Positions 8,835 to 17,599 are shown, counted from the first letter of the stretch. The stretch is 64,000 bases of DNA from Deltaproteobacteria bacterium (GCA_021831785.1 JAKBMB010000033.1:47138-111137); one strand, 5' to 3'. A program made the numbers and translations. The notes: a model not told the origin generated them from the sequence alone.

Positions 8835-9536
8835 CTAGCGGCGGCCGAGCGCCCGCACGCTGAGAAATACCCCGAGCAGCGTCGCGCTCATAAAGTATCC
8901 GGCGTCGGACAGGTATAGAGAACCGGTGGCAAACGGAACGAAGTGGGCCGCGAGCGAAAGGTTCGTCACCAACGCGTCGTAGGGATCGGGCAGCAGGAAG
9001 CCGAAGTCGTCGATCGACCACAACAGCAAAAAGACCCCCAGCGAGGCAAGCGCCGCGACGATCTGGTTAGACGTAAGGCTTGAAGCCAGCAGCCCAATTG
9101 CGCTGAGCGCGGCGCCAAGCAGGAACAGGCCCAGATATCCACTATAAATCGGACCCCAATCCGGCTCGCCAAAAATCGCCAGCACCACCGCGTAGCTGCC
9201 CGACAACCCTAGCATCACCAGGATCAGGGTCATAGCCGCGCAAAACTTAGCCAGGACGATCTGCACCTCGCTGACCGGGGAGGTCAGCAAAAGCTCGATC
9301 GTCCCCAGCCGGCGCTCTTCGGCCACAAGCCGCATCGTGATTATCGGCACGGTTAGCAAGAACAGGACGTACATCTGGAAGAACAGATGGACCAGGCTCG
9401 CTGTTTTGTTAAGGAAAAGCGCCACGCTGAAGGTGTAGCCCATGACCAAGAGGAACATCGCCGCCAGCACGTAGACAATCTCCGACGAAAACAGCGCCCT
9501 TTCCTCTTTGAGCAGCAAGAGTCTGAAGCCCCTCAT
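8835..9536 (-). CDS. ABC-2 type permease (GldF/NosY-like)
   Basis: 233 residues with about six hydrophobic segments (YVLAAMFLLVMGYTFSVALF, MYVLFLLTVPIITM, AAMTLILVMLGLSGSYAVVL, GLFLLGAALSAIGLLASSL, AALASLGVFLLLW, a last one near the C-terminus). The motif RLVAEERRLGTIELLLTSPV is diagnostic for the ABC-2 permeases of the GldF/NosY group. Its ATG overlaps the stop of the ATPase gene by 4 bases, so the ATPase and permease are translationally coupled. It forms the membrane channel of the transporter. Confidence 0.88.
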   Translation of the reverse strand: MRGFRLLLLKEERALFSSEIVYVLAAMFLLVMGYTFSVALFLNKTASLVHLFFQMYVLFLLTVPIITMRLVAEERRLGTIELLLTSPVSEVQIVLAKFCAAMTLILVMLGLSGSYAVVLAIFGEPDWGPIYSGYLGLFLLGAALSAIGLLASSLTSNQIVAALASLGVFLLLWSIDDFGFLLPDPYDALVTNLSLAAHFVPFATGSLYLSDAGYFMSATLLGVFLSVRALGRR

Positions 9537-10525
9537 AGCGGCGCCTCCGGCTGCCGTCTGGTCAAGCTCAGAAAAATTTGCTCGAGGTCGGTCGATACGT
9601 CGGCGAGCTCCGCCAGCGCAAACCCATGGCCGACTACGGCGCCGGCCAGGCGCGCGGCGAGCTCCTCCGCTCGCGGTTCGGCTTCAACCACATACGTCGC
9701 GGCACCGTCCTGGCCGCCCGCCTCGCATTCGACGCTGCGCACGCCGGCAACGCGCGCAAGCAGCGCCTGCACCTGCTCCGGGACGCCCGCGACGCTTAGA
9801 CGAATGCGCCTGGTCGGCCCGCCTTGCGTCAGCGCGTGATCGGCCAAAAGCTTGCCCTCGAGCAGAATCATCACCCGGTCCGCCATCTTCTGCATCTCGG
9901 CCAGAATATGAGTCGCTATCAGCACGGTCTTGACGCCGGCGAGCGAGCGCACCAACTCACGGGTCGAGATGATCTGCTGCGGATCGAGCCCGTTGGTAGG
10001 CTCGTCCATCACCAGCACGCGCGGATCGCTGACCAGCGCCTGCGCCAGCGCCACGCGCTGGCGGTAGCCGCGCGAGAGCTTGCCAATGAGAACCTTTAGA
10101 AAGGAGCCCAGCTCGAGCCGCTCGGAAACTTCGTCCACGGCGCGCGCGGCAGCGGCCGGCGCAAGTCCCTTAAGCTGCGCCATAAAACTCAAAAACTCGG
10201 CCACCCGCATATTATTGTAAAGTGGGATATCCTCGGGAACGTAGCCTATCTGCGCGCGCAGCCCGGCGGGGTCTTCGAGCGCATCAACGCCGCCGACCAA
10301 CGCTTTGCCGCTCGTCGGCCTCAGATAGCCGGTAAGGATGCGCAGGGTGGTCGTCTTGCCCGAACCGTTGGGGCCAAGCAGCCCCACCACTTCGCCCGGC
10401 GCAATCGAGAAGGAAAGGCCCTTGAGCGCTTGGCGCGGGCCGTACCACTTCGTTAGGTTCTCGACGAAGATCGCAGAAGGGGCGTGTCCTGGTCTGTCGA
10501 ATTCCTCGGCGCTCGGGGCGTCCAT
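9533..10525 (-). CDS. ABC transporter ATP-binding protein (GldA/CcmA type)
   Basis: 330 residues from the ATG at 10525, which has AGGACGG 12 bases upstream; the longer frame to 10618 adds unrelated residues. Motifs in order: Walker A GLLGPNGSGKTTTLRIL, Q-loop IGYVPEDIPLY, signature LSRGYRQRVALAQAL, Walker B VLVMDEPTNGLDP, switch His in IATHILAE. The 100-residue C-terminal extension after the ATPase core is typical of this drug/cell-surface exporter group. It is the first gene of the minus-strand Gld-like operon. Confidence 0.93.
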   Translation of the reverse strand: MDAPSAEEFDRPGHAPSAIFVENLTKWYGPRQALKGLSFSIAPGEVVGLLGPNGSGKTTTLRILTGYLRPTSGKALVGGVDALEDPAGLRAQIGYVPEDIPLYNNMRVAEFLSFMAQLKGLAPAAAARAVDEVSERLELGSFLKVLIGKLSRGYRQRVALAQALVSDPRVLVMDEPTNGLDPQQIISTRELVRSLAGVKTVLIATHILAEMQKMADRVMILLEGKLLADHALTQGGPTRRIRLSVAGVPEQVQALLARVAGVRSVECEAGGQDGAATYVVEAEPRAEELAARLAGAVVGHGFALAELADVSTDLEQIFLSLTRRQPEAPL

Positions 10526-10601
10526 TGTTGCAGCCGTCCTGTGGCCAGCGACATCCGCCCTTGCGCTCTCGCGGGGGAAGAAGCGAGCACCAGATTCGCA
10601 C

Positions 10602-10687
10602 ACGCGGTCTCGCCGCAAACCGGCGAGACCGCGTGCTTCAAGCTCACTGCGCGGCCCGCCCGCGGCGCGCTTGAGCGCGCCGCGGGC
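10602..10687. terminator. Two adjacent perfect hairpins between the hydrolase and ABC operon
   Basis: Hairpin 1 has 14-bp arms at 10602-10615 and 10621-10634 (ACGCGGTCTCGCCG and its complement, 5-base loop). Hairpin 2 has 13-bp arms at 10658-10670 and 10675-10687 (GCCCGCGGCGCGC and its complement, 4-base loop). A short palindrome CTAAGGCCTTAG and seven T follow on the plus strand at 10700-10706. The flanking genes are on the minus strand, where no T-run follows. They may separate the lactonase-like transcript from the ABC operon, but this is inferred only from structure and position. Confidence 0.45.
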
Positions 10688-10708
10688 CTAAGGCCTTAGC
10701 AGCTTTTT

Positions 10709-11614
10709 TTAGTCGTAATACTCCGGCGCGTGCTTGTGGGCCTTGAAGGTCTCAGGATCGTGCGCGAAGATCACGTCGCCGTTTTCCGTATCGCGCACCC
10801 GCTTAATCCACTGGTATCCCTCGAGCGTACCGCTGGGGCTGTAAACCAGACCGATGCTGGGAAGGATGTCCTTGTCCAGATTTTCCTTAAGATAACAAGC
10901 GTCGCTGGTCAGTACGACGGTACCCGTGCGCGGAAGGCGCACGACCATAACCTCGCTTCCCGGCGTATGGCCGACCGACCGATGAATGTAAATACTGCCG
11001 TCGCCAAAGAGATCGAGATCGCCGTTTAGCTGAATGACCTTCTGTGCGTTCGGAAGCGGATTGCCGATACCCGAGCGCAGCATATTGAAGTCAGTCGCGA
11101 TATAGTTCGCCGCGGCCCCTGGAGGCGCCCAAAAGGCGGCTTGCATCTCATCGGTCTGAAAAACGACCGTCGCCTTAGGAAACAGGCCCACGTTGCCCGC
11201 GTGGTCGAGGTGCATGTGGCCGAGGACAACGTAATTGATGTCCCCTGGGGTCATGCCGATCTTTTGCAACTGGGCTACCACCGCCAGGTTCGGGCTGCGA
11301 TCAGGATTGTAGATGTGGGTTAGCGGACCCCAATAATTCGGATCTTTGATGATTATGTCGTTGACCCCGGTGTCAAACATGATGTTGCCCTTGGGATGCT
11401 TGATCACGAAAAAGGCCACCGGGATTGTAAAGGTAGTGTTGGGCGCCCCGTTTTGAAGCGCCGCCTTGGGGAACGGCCCGAGGTAATGCGAGGTAAAGAC
11501 ATAAAGCCGCATCCCCTCGGGCGAAGCTGCCAGCGCCATCGAGCTTAGCGCCGCGGCCAACAACACGCCGACCGCCCCACCTAACAGCCATCGTCGAAAA
11601 CCTGTCCCACCCAT
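10709..11614 (-). CDS. Exported metallo-beta-lactamase-fold hydrolase (AHL lactonase-like)
   Basis: 301 residues from the ATG at 11614, with a GGGGGAA site upstream; the frame extends to 11965, but the extra part lacks protein character. The start gives a Sec signal peptide (WLLGGAVGVLLAAALSSMALA, cleavage after ALA). The zinc signature HMHLDHAGN (about residues 133-141) with later His in GHTPGSEV and Asp in LTSDACY define the lactonase-like branch of the fold. N-terminal FVIKHPKGNIMFDTGVN also fits N-acyl homoserine lactonase relatives. The substrate is unproven; other lactones or esters are possible. Export to the periplasm is predicted. Confidence 0.85.
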   Translation of the reverse strand: MGGTGFRRWLLGGAVGVLLAAALSSMALAASPEGMRLYVFTSHYLGPFPKAALQNGAPNTTFTIPVAFFVIKHPKGNIMFDTGVNDIIIKDPNYWGPLTHIYNPDRSPNLAVVAQLQKIGMTPGDINYVVLGHMHLDHAGNVGLFPKATVVFQTDEMQAAFWAPPGAAANYIATDFNMLRSGIGNPLPNAQKVIQLNGDLDLFGDGSIYIHRSVGHTPGSEVMVVRLPRTGTVVLTSDACYLKENLDKDILPSIGLVYSPSGTLEGYQWIKRVRDTENGDVIFAHDPETFKAHKHAPEYYD

Positions 11615-11858
11615 AACTCTATTTTCCCCCTTTGCTCTTGAGCTAGCCGCGGAGCGAGCAAGCTTCAGACAGAGACCGCTGCCCCACCCGGTCCGCAGAC
11701 CCTCCCTGCGAAGAGTCGTCCGGGCTTTCCGGTACAGAAGATGTGTAGCGAAATCCTCTGACCTTTGCAAGCTCTTACACGCTGCCCTCGATACGAATTG
11801 CGCCACCCATGCCCCTGCCGGCGCAAACGTCCTCAGAGCGTGTAACCGCTCGCAAATA

Positions 11859-11872
11859 TATAATGGACAATT
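11859..11872 (+). promoter_or_regulatory. Possible -10 element of a leaderless yjbQ transcript
   Basis: A perfect TATAAT at 11859-11864 ends 8 bases before the ATG at 11873, and no ribosome binding site lies between. If used, transcription would start at or within a few bases of the start codon. No good -35 sequence is seen upstream. The 258-base space also serves the divergent minus-strand hydrolase. Confidence 0.35.
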
Positions 11873-12274
11873 ATGCGGCTGAAGATTCGCACGACAAAGA
11901 GTAAGGAAGTTCTGGACATTACCGAGCGGTTGAACGAGCTTGTGCGAGGCGAAAATCTTCGCCAAGGGTTATGCCATCTGTTCATCTTGCATACCACGGC
12001 GGCGCTGACGACGGCCGACCTGGACCCGGGCACCGATCTCGACATGCTCGACGCGTTCACCGCGATGGTTCCCCAGCGCCGCTATCGCCACCCGCACGAC
12101 CCTACGCACGTAAGCGACCATATTCTCTCGTCGCTGATCGGCGCCTTGCTGACGGTGCCGGTCGAAGCCGGCGGCTTGTTGCTCGGCACCTGGCAGCGCG
12201 TAGTGCTGATTGAATTCGCCGGACCGCGCGCACGCGAAATAGAGGTTCGGCTCAGCTCGCCCTGCGTCGATTAG
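11873..12274 (+). CDS. yjbQ: YjbQ/UPF0047 family protein
   Basis: 133 residues, full length for the family. Hallmarks are FILHTTAALTTADLDPGTDLD, the His in HPHDPTHVSDHILSSLIG, and the end GTWQRVVLIEFAGPRAREI. YjbQ proteins form compact trimers; some can replace thiamine-phosphate synthase at low activity, but the physiological role is unsettled. It stands alone between a divergent hydrolase and a convergent CoA-transferase gene. Confidence 0.92.
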   Translation: MRLKIRTTKSKEVLDITERLNELVRGENLRQGLCHLFILHTTAALTTADLDPGTDLDMLDAFTAMVPQRRYRHPHDPTHVSDHILSSLIGALLTVPVEAGGLLLGTWQRVVLIEFAGPRAREIEVRLSSPCVD

Positions 12275-12367
12275 GACCGCGCCGCACGCGGTTAGCCGAG
12301 GGCTTGACATGCGGCCTCTAAAGCCGACGGCGACCGCGGCAGTGAACGCTCCGCGCCGATGCCGATC

Positions 12368-13585
12368 TCACAACAGAACTTGCGTCCGCCTGAGCTCCTC
12401 TATTTCGTCGGGCGCAAACCCGAGCATACCGCCCAAGATCTCGTCGGTATGCTCTCCCAAGAGCGGCGCGGGTCTCCTGAGCTCGCCCGGCGTGCGGCTC
12501 AGGCGATGTTGGAAGCCTTCATAAGGCGACGAACCCATTTCTTTATGGTCCAGCCAGTGCCAAAAGCCGAAGGCCGCCAAATTGGGGTCGCCGTGCAGAT
12601 CGGTGCAACTTTGCACCCGATAAGCCGGCACGCCGTTGGCCTGAAGCTGCTCGACCAACTCCTCCGCATGCCGTCCGCGCACAAGGCCGCCGATAAAATG
12701 ATCGAGCTCGTCGAAGGCTTCCAACCGGCCGCGCATGGTCGCGAAGCGCGGTTCATAGTCGGCCCCGCCTAGTACCCGCATTAGGGCACGCCACTGCGCG
12801 TCGTCGGCAACCGCCAGGGCGACCCACCGTTCATGGCCGGACTCGTCGGCGCACCGATACGCCTCATGCGGGGCATAGCGCTGCGAACGGTTAGCTTGGG
12901 CCTTCAAAACGCGGCCGGTCGCGAAGTAATCAACCAGCGCCGGCGCGAGGTTTTGCAGCGACGCTTCATACTGGGCCAAATCGACATATTGGCCGCAGCC
13001 GGTGCGCCGGCGATAGGCAAGCGCCGAAAGCAGGGCGATCGCGACAAAGCGCGTGGAGACGAAATCCGTATACGCGCCGTACGGCGGACACGGAGAGCCC
13101 TCGGGATAACCGCTGATGTAATAGAAGCCGGAGAGTCCGCTCATAAGCTGGCCGAAGCCGGGGAACTCGGCGCGCGGACCGCTTTGCCCCTGAAGGCAGG
13201 TCGAGAGCATCACGAGTTCCGGTTTCAACTTGCGCAAAGAATCGTAGTCAAGGCCATACTGCCGCAGCACGCGCGGAGTGAAGCTCTCGACCACCACCTC
13301 CGCCCAACTGACGAGCTTAAGCGCTATCTCTCTCGCTTTGGGCCGGCTCAAGTCCAGCGCAAGGCTCCTCTTCGAGGTGTTGTAGCTGGCAAAGAACTGG
13401 CTCCTATTGACTCCCGGCGACCCATCCTTCCACGGCGGCGCCATGCGCAAGGTGTCGGGACGTACTGCCGACTCGATTCGGATTACGTCGGCGCCGTTAT
13501 CGGCCAGATATTTGGTCGCCACCGGACCGACGCCGACCCAGCTAAAATCAAGCACCCGCAAGCCTTCCAGCGCGTAACGTGTCAT
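12368..13585 (-). CDS. Class III CoA-transferase (CaiB/BaiF), catalytic-type subunit
   Basis: 405 residues from the ATG at 13585. It begins ALEGLRVLDFSWVGVGP and has ADNGADVIRIES, NTSKRSLALDL and LSTCLQGQSGP, all typical of the family. The expected active-site Asp is present near residue 174 in PYGAYTDFVST, matching the nucleophilic Asp of formyl-CoA transferase. The family moves CoA between carboxylic acids through an aspartyl-CoA anhydride. The neighbouring gene on the same strand is a paralogue without this Asp, suggesting that the two form a heteromer. The substrate is not readable. Confidence 0.9.
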   Translation of the reverse strand: MTRYALEGLRVLDFSWVGVGPVATKYLADNGADVIRIESAVRPDTLRMAPPWKDGSPGVNRSQFFASYNTSKRSLALDLSRPKAREIALKLVSWAEVVVESFTPRVLRQYGLDYDSLRKLKPELVMLSTCLQGQSGPRAEFPGFGQLMSGLSGFYYISGYPEGSPCPPYGAYTDFVSTRFVAIALLSALAYRRRTGCGQYVDLAQYEASLQNLAPALVDYFATGRVLKAQANRSQRYAPHEAYRCADESGHERWVALAVADDAQWRALMRVLGGADYEPRFATMRGRLEAFDELDHFIGGLVRGRHAEELVEQLQANGVPAYRVQSCTDLHGDPNLAAFGFWHWLDHKEMGSSPYEGFQHRLSRTPGELRRPAPLLGEHTDEILGGMLGFAPDEIEELRRTQVLL

Positions 13586-13727
13586 CGGCCATCCCACCCT
13601 TGGTCTTGCTTCTCGCAGATGCCGGCCGCGCCAACGCCAGGGGCGATGCCTGCGCGACGCGTCATCCTTTTGTCCTCATTATCCTCACTTTATCCTGATT
13701 GTTCCGGGCGCATCTTGCGCCGCTGGG

Positions 13728-14987
13728 CTAGATGGCGCCGCAGGCCCTAAGCCGCGAGATTTCCACCGGGCTCAGCCGCAACAGGTCGCCGTACACTTGC
13801 ATGTTGTGCTCGCCCAGCATAGGCGGCCTTCGTGGGGCCTTGAGCGGAGTCAGCGAAAAGCGCGCGAACGGCCCGGGCAGAACCAAGGTTCGATCCAGTA
13901 CGTCATTCGCGACCCAAGCGAAAAAATCGCGCGCTCGAAGCTGCTCGTCCTCGGCGATTTCGGCGACGTTGTAGACCGGGGCGATCAAGATACGCCGCTT
14001 GATAGCCTCGGCGTAAATCTCTTGCTTATTCATGGTCATGAAGAAGCGCTCAATAGCGTCTTCGAGTTCCGCCACCTCCTTGAGGTCGCGCTCGGTGGCC
14101 TGCATGAAAAAGCCGGGCACCCATGAGACCCAGTCCATCACCAGCATCCAATCGCTGGCAAAACCCTTCTCCGCCATCCACTGAACCAGGGCGCGCGTCG
14201 ACGGCGCTCCGTTCGGTCCGCCGATTACCAGCGCCGACACGTAGCCGTCAGCGCAGCGAAACAGGAGCCTTCGGCTGATGAAGCCGAAATTGAAGCGGCG
14301 GCCCGAGCGCTCTAGGTGCGCACCGTGGAAGACCGGCATCGCCTGCTCATTCATGAGCATCCAGACCACGCAGGCCTGCATGTCAATCACCACGTGCTGA
14401 CCCAAGTCGTCGGCGAGCCGCGCATGATAGGCAAGCAGGGCGGCCACCGCCGCCTCGGCGCCGGCCAGCAGCCCGGCTTGGGGAAGGCTCATCTGCAACG
14501 GCGCACGCTCCGGCTCACCCATCAGGTACATCACTCCGCCGGCGGCCCAAACCACGATGTCCGCGGCGCGGTAATTGCGCCCCGGTCCCCGGTCGCCGAA
14601 CGGAGTTATCGAGACGTAAACCAGGCGCTGATTCAACGCGGCCAGATGTTCGAACCCAAGCCCCAGCGTATCCATATAGCCCGGCTGGAACGACTCGATT
14701 AAAAAATCGGCCTTCACCGCCAGCGCGCGCAGAAGCTCGCGTGCGTCGGCCCGCTCGAGGTTAAGCGTCGCCGAGCGCTTGCCGGCCTCGTAGGCGATGA
14801 AGTAAAGGCTTGAATCGAGACCGGGCGAGTCGTCAAGAAATGGCGGGATGCGCCTGGTCGGCGACCCCTCAAGCGGCTCGACTTTGATTACGTCCGCGCC
14901 TAGGTCAGCAAATATCTTGCCACAGAGCGCGCCCTTGTCGTCGCTCAGGTCGAGCACCCTAATATGGCCGAGAGGCGCGTCGGACAT
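13728..14987 (-). CDS. Class III CoA-transferase (CaiB/BaiF) without the usual active-site Asp
   Basis: 419 residues from the ATG at 14987, preceded by AAGGAGC at good spacing; the longer frame to 15059 is not supported. N-terminal IRVLDLSDDKGALCGKIFAD and LGADVIKVEPLEG identify the family. Where the catalytic Asp is expected (near residue 172), the sequence reads LPQAGLLAG, with Ala/Gly in its place. The subunit is therefore probably non-catalytic or uses other chemistry. It is upstream of the Asp-containing paralogue (142-base gap), like two-gene class III transferases such as BbsEF. Confidence 0.88.
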   Translation of the reverse strand: MSDAPLGHIRVLDLSDDKGALCGKIFADLGADVIKVEPLEGSPTRRIPPFLDDSPGLDSSLYFIAYEAGKRSATLNLERADARELLRALAVKADFLIESFQPGYMDTLGLGFEHLAALNQRLVYVSITPFGDRGPGRNYRAADIVVWAAGGVMYLMGEPERAPLQMSLPQAGLLAGAEAAVAALLAYHARLADDLGQHVVIDMQACVVWMLMNEQAMPVFHGAHLERSGRRFNFGFISRRLLFRCADGYVSALVIGGPNGAPSTRALVQWMAEKGFASDWMLVMDWVSWVPGFFMQATERDLKEVAELEDAIERFFMTMNKQEIYAEAIKRRILIAPVYNVAEIAEDEQLRARDFFAWVANDVLDRTLVLPGPFARFSLTPLKAPRRPPMLGEHNMQVYGDLLRLSPVEISRLRACGAI

Positions 14988-15416
14988 GGGATCGTGCTCC
15001 TTATGAGAAGGCGTGATTCGGCGCGGTCGACGGAGCGGCAACGCATGGCTTCCTGACACACCGCGACAGCGCCCCCAAGCAAATGCGTGATTAAGGCTAA
15101 CACGCCCTTTTTCCGATGATCAATTGTCAGCGTCGGAGGGGCGCGCCCGCACCCAACTAAAAAAGCTGGGCCATGAAGAAGCGTGGCACAAAAGGTTGCG
15201 CGCAGCGCAGGTGGCCAGGGTTTAGAACTGCTAGACTGTCCCTGCGCTAAACGCAGCGGCATGCGGGGACCATGCGAGCGCCGGTCGCCCCCGGGGCGGC
15301 CCAGAGGCAGTACGCAGGACGGGCAAAGCGGCCGAGACCGACTTATGTTCGGAGCAGCGATGCCTCACCGTGTACGCCCCAATTTGGTTTCGGGAGAGCT
15401 GCGGAGGGTTAGCTTC
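14988..15416. other. Divergent intergenic region
   Basis: This lies between the minus-strand CoA-transferase pair and the plus-strand lyase. The lyase frame is open upstream to 15183, but its family-like sequence starts only after 15417. A TGATCAATTG stretch near 15116-15125 is the most AT-rich part and may hold divergent promoters. No repeat or RNA gene was recognised. Confidence 0.4.
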
Positions 15417-16319
15417 GTGAGTACGCGCGCGCGGCCGATACGTTCGGCCCTGTTCGTGCCGGGCAACCGCGAAGACCGGATGCTCAAGGCTCCCAAGTAT
15501 GGCGCCGACGCGCTCATCTTCGACCTCGAAGACGCCGTCGCGCAGAGCGACAAGCAAACGGCGCGTCATAGCGTGCGCGGGGCGCTCGAGCAGTTGGGCG
15601 ACAGCGGGCCGGCGCTTTTCGTGCGCATCAATGCGCTCGAGTCGGGCCTCGCCGACGAAGACCTCGAGGCGATCGTGGTCCGCGGCCTGTACGCGGTGAT
15701 GGTGCCGAAGGTCAGCGGGCCTGAAGAGGTGCGCGAAGTCGAGGTCCTACTCAAATTTTTCGAAAAAAGACGTCATCTTGAGCATGGCAGGGTTCTGATC
15801 GACCCGCTGCTCGAAACCGCGCAAGGCCTGCGGCAAGCCTACGAAGTCGCGATAGCGTCAGCGCGCATCGCGCACATGGGCGCGATTACGGGCAAGGACG
15901 GCGACATCGCGCGGGCTGTCGGCTTCGGCTGGACCGCCGAGGGCCAAGAGGTCCTCCATGTCCTGTCCAAGGTGCTGCTCGACGCGCGCGCCGCCGGCGT
16001 CCCATTCCCGCTTGGCGGGCGCGGATGGTGGGAGATCGGCAGCCTGGAGGGACTGCGCGCCGAAGCACAGCGCACCAAGCAGCTCGGGTACACCGGGATG
16101 CTGCTCATCCATCCGTCCCACATCCCGGTCGTCAACCAGGTCTTTTCGCCCACCATCGAGGAGATCGAGCGCTGGAAGGGGCTCTTGGCCGCCGTGGAGC
16201 AAAGCCTGCGCACCGGCAGCGCGGTCGCGATTTACCAGGGCGCGATGGTCGACACAGCGCACGCCAAGCTCGCGCAGCAGATGCTGGAATGGGCGCGCCA
16301 TCTCGGCGTCGCGCAGTAA
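15417..16319 (+). CDS. HpcH/HpaI aldolase / citrate lyase beta-like protein
   Basis: 300 residues from GTG 15417, chosen because GGAGG lies 9 bases upstream and because PIRSALFVPGNREDRMLKAP is the normal beginning. Other motifs are GADALIFDLEDAVAQSDK (metal-ligand Glu/Asp region), FVRINALESG, GLYAVMVPKV, PLLETAQGL, GKDGDIARAVGFGW and GMLLIHPSHI. CitE-like enzymes cleave acyl-CoA substrates such as citramalyl-, malyl- or 3-hydroxy-3-methylglutaryl-type CoA esters. Facing a CoA-transferase pair, it could cleave the CoA ester they make; that pathway is an inference. The upstream ATG at 15360 is an alternative start. Confidence 0.88.
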   Translation: MSTRARPIRSALFVPGNREDRMLKAPKYGADALIFDLEDAVAQSDKQTARHSVRGALEQLGDSGPALFVRINALESGLADEDLEAIVVRGLYAVMVPKVSGPEEVREVEVLLKFFEKRRHLEHGRVLIDPLLETAQGLRQAYEVAIASARIAHMGAITGKDGDIARAVGFGWTAEGQEVLHVLSKVLLDARAAGVPFPLGGRGWWEIGSLEGLRAEAQRTKQLGYTGMLLIHPSHIPVVNQVFSPTIEEIERWKGLLAAVEQSLRTGSAVAIYQGAMVDTAHAKLAQQMLEWARHLGVAQ

Positions 16320-16412
16320 CGCGGCCGCTACTGAGGACGGCAGAATTAACCGGTGTGCTCTCAGCCTACCCCTCTATTGTACCCCCCCTATGCCGACCTT
16401 CCTCCGCCGCGC

Positions 16413-16565
16413 GAGACGGTCGATAAAAGGGGGAAGGAGTCTGTTTTTTTCCTGGCCCCGCGGGGCCGGGGAAGGTCGAGCTTCTGATTCCTTCCCCAGC
16501 GACGCGGAGAACGTTCCCCTTCCTAACCTTTCCCCTGCCGCGCGGGAGAAGGCTAGGAAGAGGAC
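16413..16565. repeat. Dispersed GGGGAAGG-rich repeat
   Basis: The segment contains the palindrome GGCCCCGCGGGGCC and the phrases CTTCTGATTCCTTCCCC and CCTTCCTAACCTTTCCCC. The same phrases, in either orientation, recur at 36704-36722, 38297, 40470, 42428 and 42805. It fills most of the 299-base space between the lyase and cbiB genes. No protein is encoded. Confidence 0.6.
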
Positions 16566-16618
16566 GCGGCGCACGCTAAGGGCGGCTGGCTGAGCGTCAC
16601 GCCGGAGGTAGGCGAGTT

Positions 16619-17599
16619 GTGAGCGGCTCAATAGCATTTCACATATCCACTCCGCTCATCTTCGCGGCGGTCGTCTTGGACTGGTTCTTGGGCGATCCCG
16701 CATGGCTGCCCCATCCGGTGCGGCTTATCGGCGCCGCGACCGCCGCCGGCGAGCGCAGGCTTTGGCGGGGCGAACCGGCGCGCGATTTGCGCAACGGAGC
16801 GCTGCTAACCGCGGCGGTCGTGTTGGGAGCGGGCGCGGCCGTGTACCTTGCCCTGGCGATAAGCACGCAGGTCGGAAAATTCTTCGCCCTTAGCGCCGCG
16901 CTCGCCGTCGCGTGGACGACGCTCTCGCTCAAGGGCCTCGACGCGGCCGCCGCCCAGGTCGAGCGCGCGCTTGACGAAGGCGACCTCGAAGGCGCGCGGC
17001 GCGCGATGCCTGCGCTGGTCGGGCGCGACCCCGAGACCCTGGATCGCGACGGCATCATGCGCGCGGCGGTTGAGTCGGTGGCGGAGAATGCGTGCGACGG
17101 CGTGATCGCCCCGCTGTTGTTCCTGGCCGCAGGCGGGCCGGTCGCCGCGATGGCGTACAAGGCGATCAACACGCTCGACTCGATGATCGGTCATCGCGAC
17201 GGGCGCTACCTGTACTTCGGACGCTGCGCGGCGCGGCTCGACGATCTCGCCAACTACGTGCCGGCGCGAATCACCGCGCTTTGCATTGCCGCGGCCGGCG
17301 GTTTAAGGAGCGGACGCGCGAGGCAAGCGCTGGCCGCAATGATCGCCGACGCCCGCCGTCATCCGAGCCCGAACGCCGGCTATCCGGAGGCGGCGCTGGC
17401 CGGGGCGCTGGGGATCCAGCTTGGCGGGCCCGCGGTCTATGGCGGCGAAATCGAGGAGCGGCCGAGGCTTGGGGTTGCGGAGCGCGCACCGACGGCGCAA
17501 GATATCCGGGCCGCGCGCGCGATGCTGTATATCGCTGTTGGACTTTGCCTCTGCGTGCTGGTGATGGCGCGCTGGACGCTGGCCGTGATCGCGCGCTGA
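16619..17599 (+). CDS. cbiB: Adenosylcobinamide-phosphate synthase (CbiB/CobD)
   Basis: 326 residues from a GTG preceded by CGGAGG. Family signatures: LDWFLGDPAWLPHPVRLIG at the N-terminus, then ESVAENACDGVIAPLLF, YKAINTLDSMIGHRD, FGRCAARLDDLANYVPARIT and ADARRHPSPNAGYPEAALAG. Several hydrophobic segments fit an inner-membrane protein. It joins aminopropanol phosphate to adenosylcobyric acid in the anaerobic or aerobic B12 pathway. It is the first of three same-strand B12 assembly genes (cbiB, cobT, cobS). No B12 riboswitch was recognised upstream. Confidence 0.94.
   Translation: MSGSIAFHISTPLIFAAVVLDWFLGDPAWLPHPVRLIGAATAAGERRLWRGEPARDLRNGALLTAAVVLGAGAAVYLALAISTQVGKFFALSAALAVAWTTLSLKGLDAAAAQVERALDEGDLEGARRAMPALVGRDPETLDRDGIMRAAVESVAENACDGVIAPLLFLAAGGPVAAMAYKAINTLDSMIGHRDGRYLYFGRCAARLDDLANYVPARITALCIAAAGGLRSGRARQALAAMIADARRHPSPNAGYPEAALAGALGIQLGGPAVYGGEIEERPRLGVAERAPTAQDIRAARAMLYIAVGLCLCVLVMARWTLAVIAR

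Noticed and set aside
11615..11965. Longer N-terminus for the lactonase-like protein
   Set aside because: The added 117 residues lack protein character and would bury the signal peptide; the ATG at 11614 has a ribosome binding site.
16320..16618. Cobalamin riboswitch before cbiB
   Set aside because: The space is filled by a dispersed repeat; no B12-box or riboswitch core was recognised by eye. An Infernal search would settle it.
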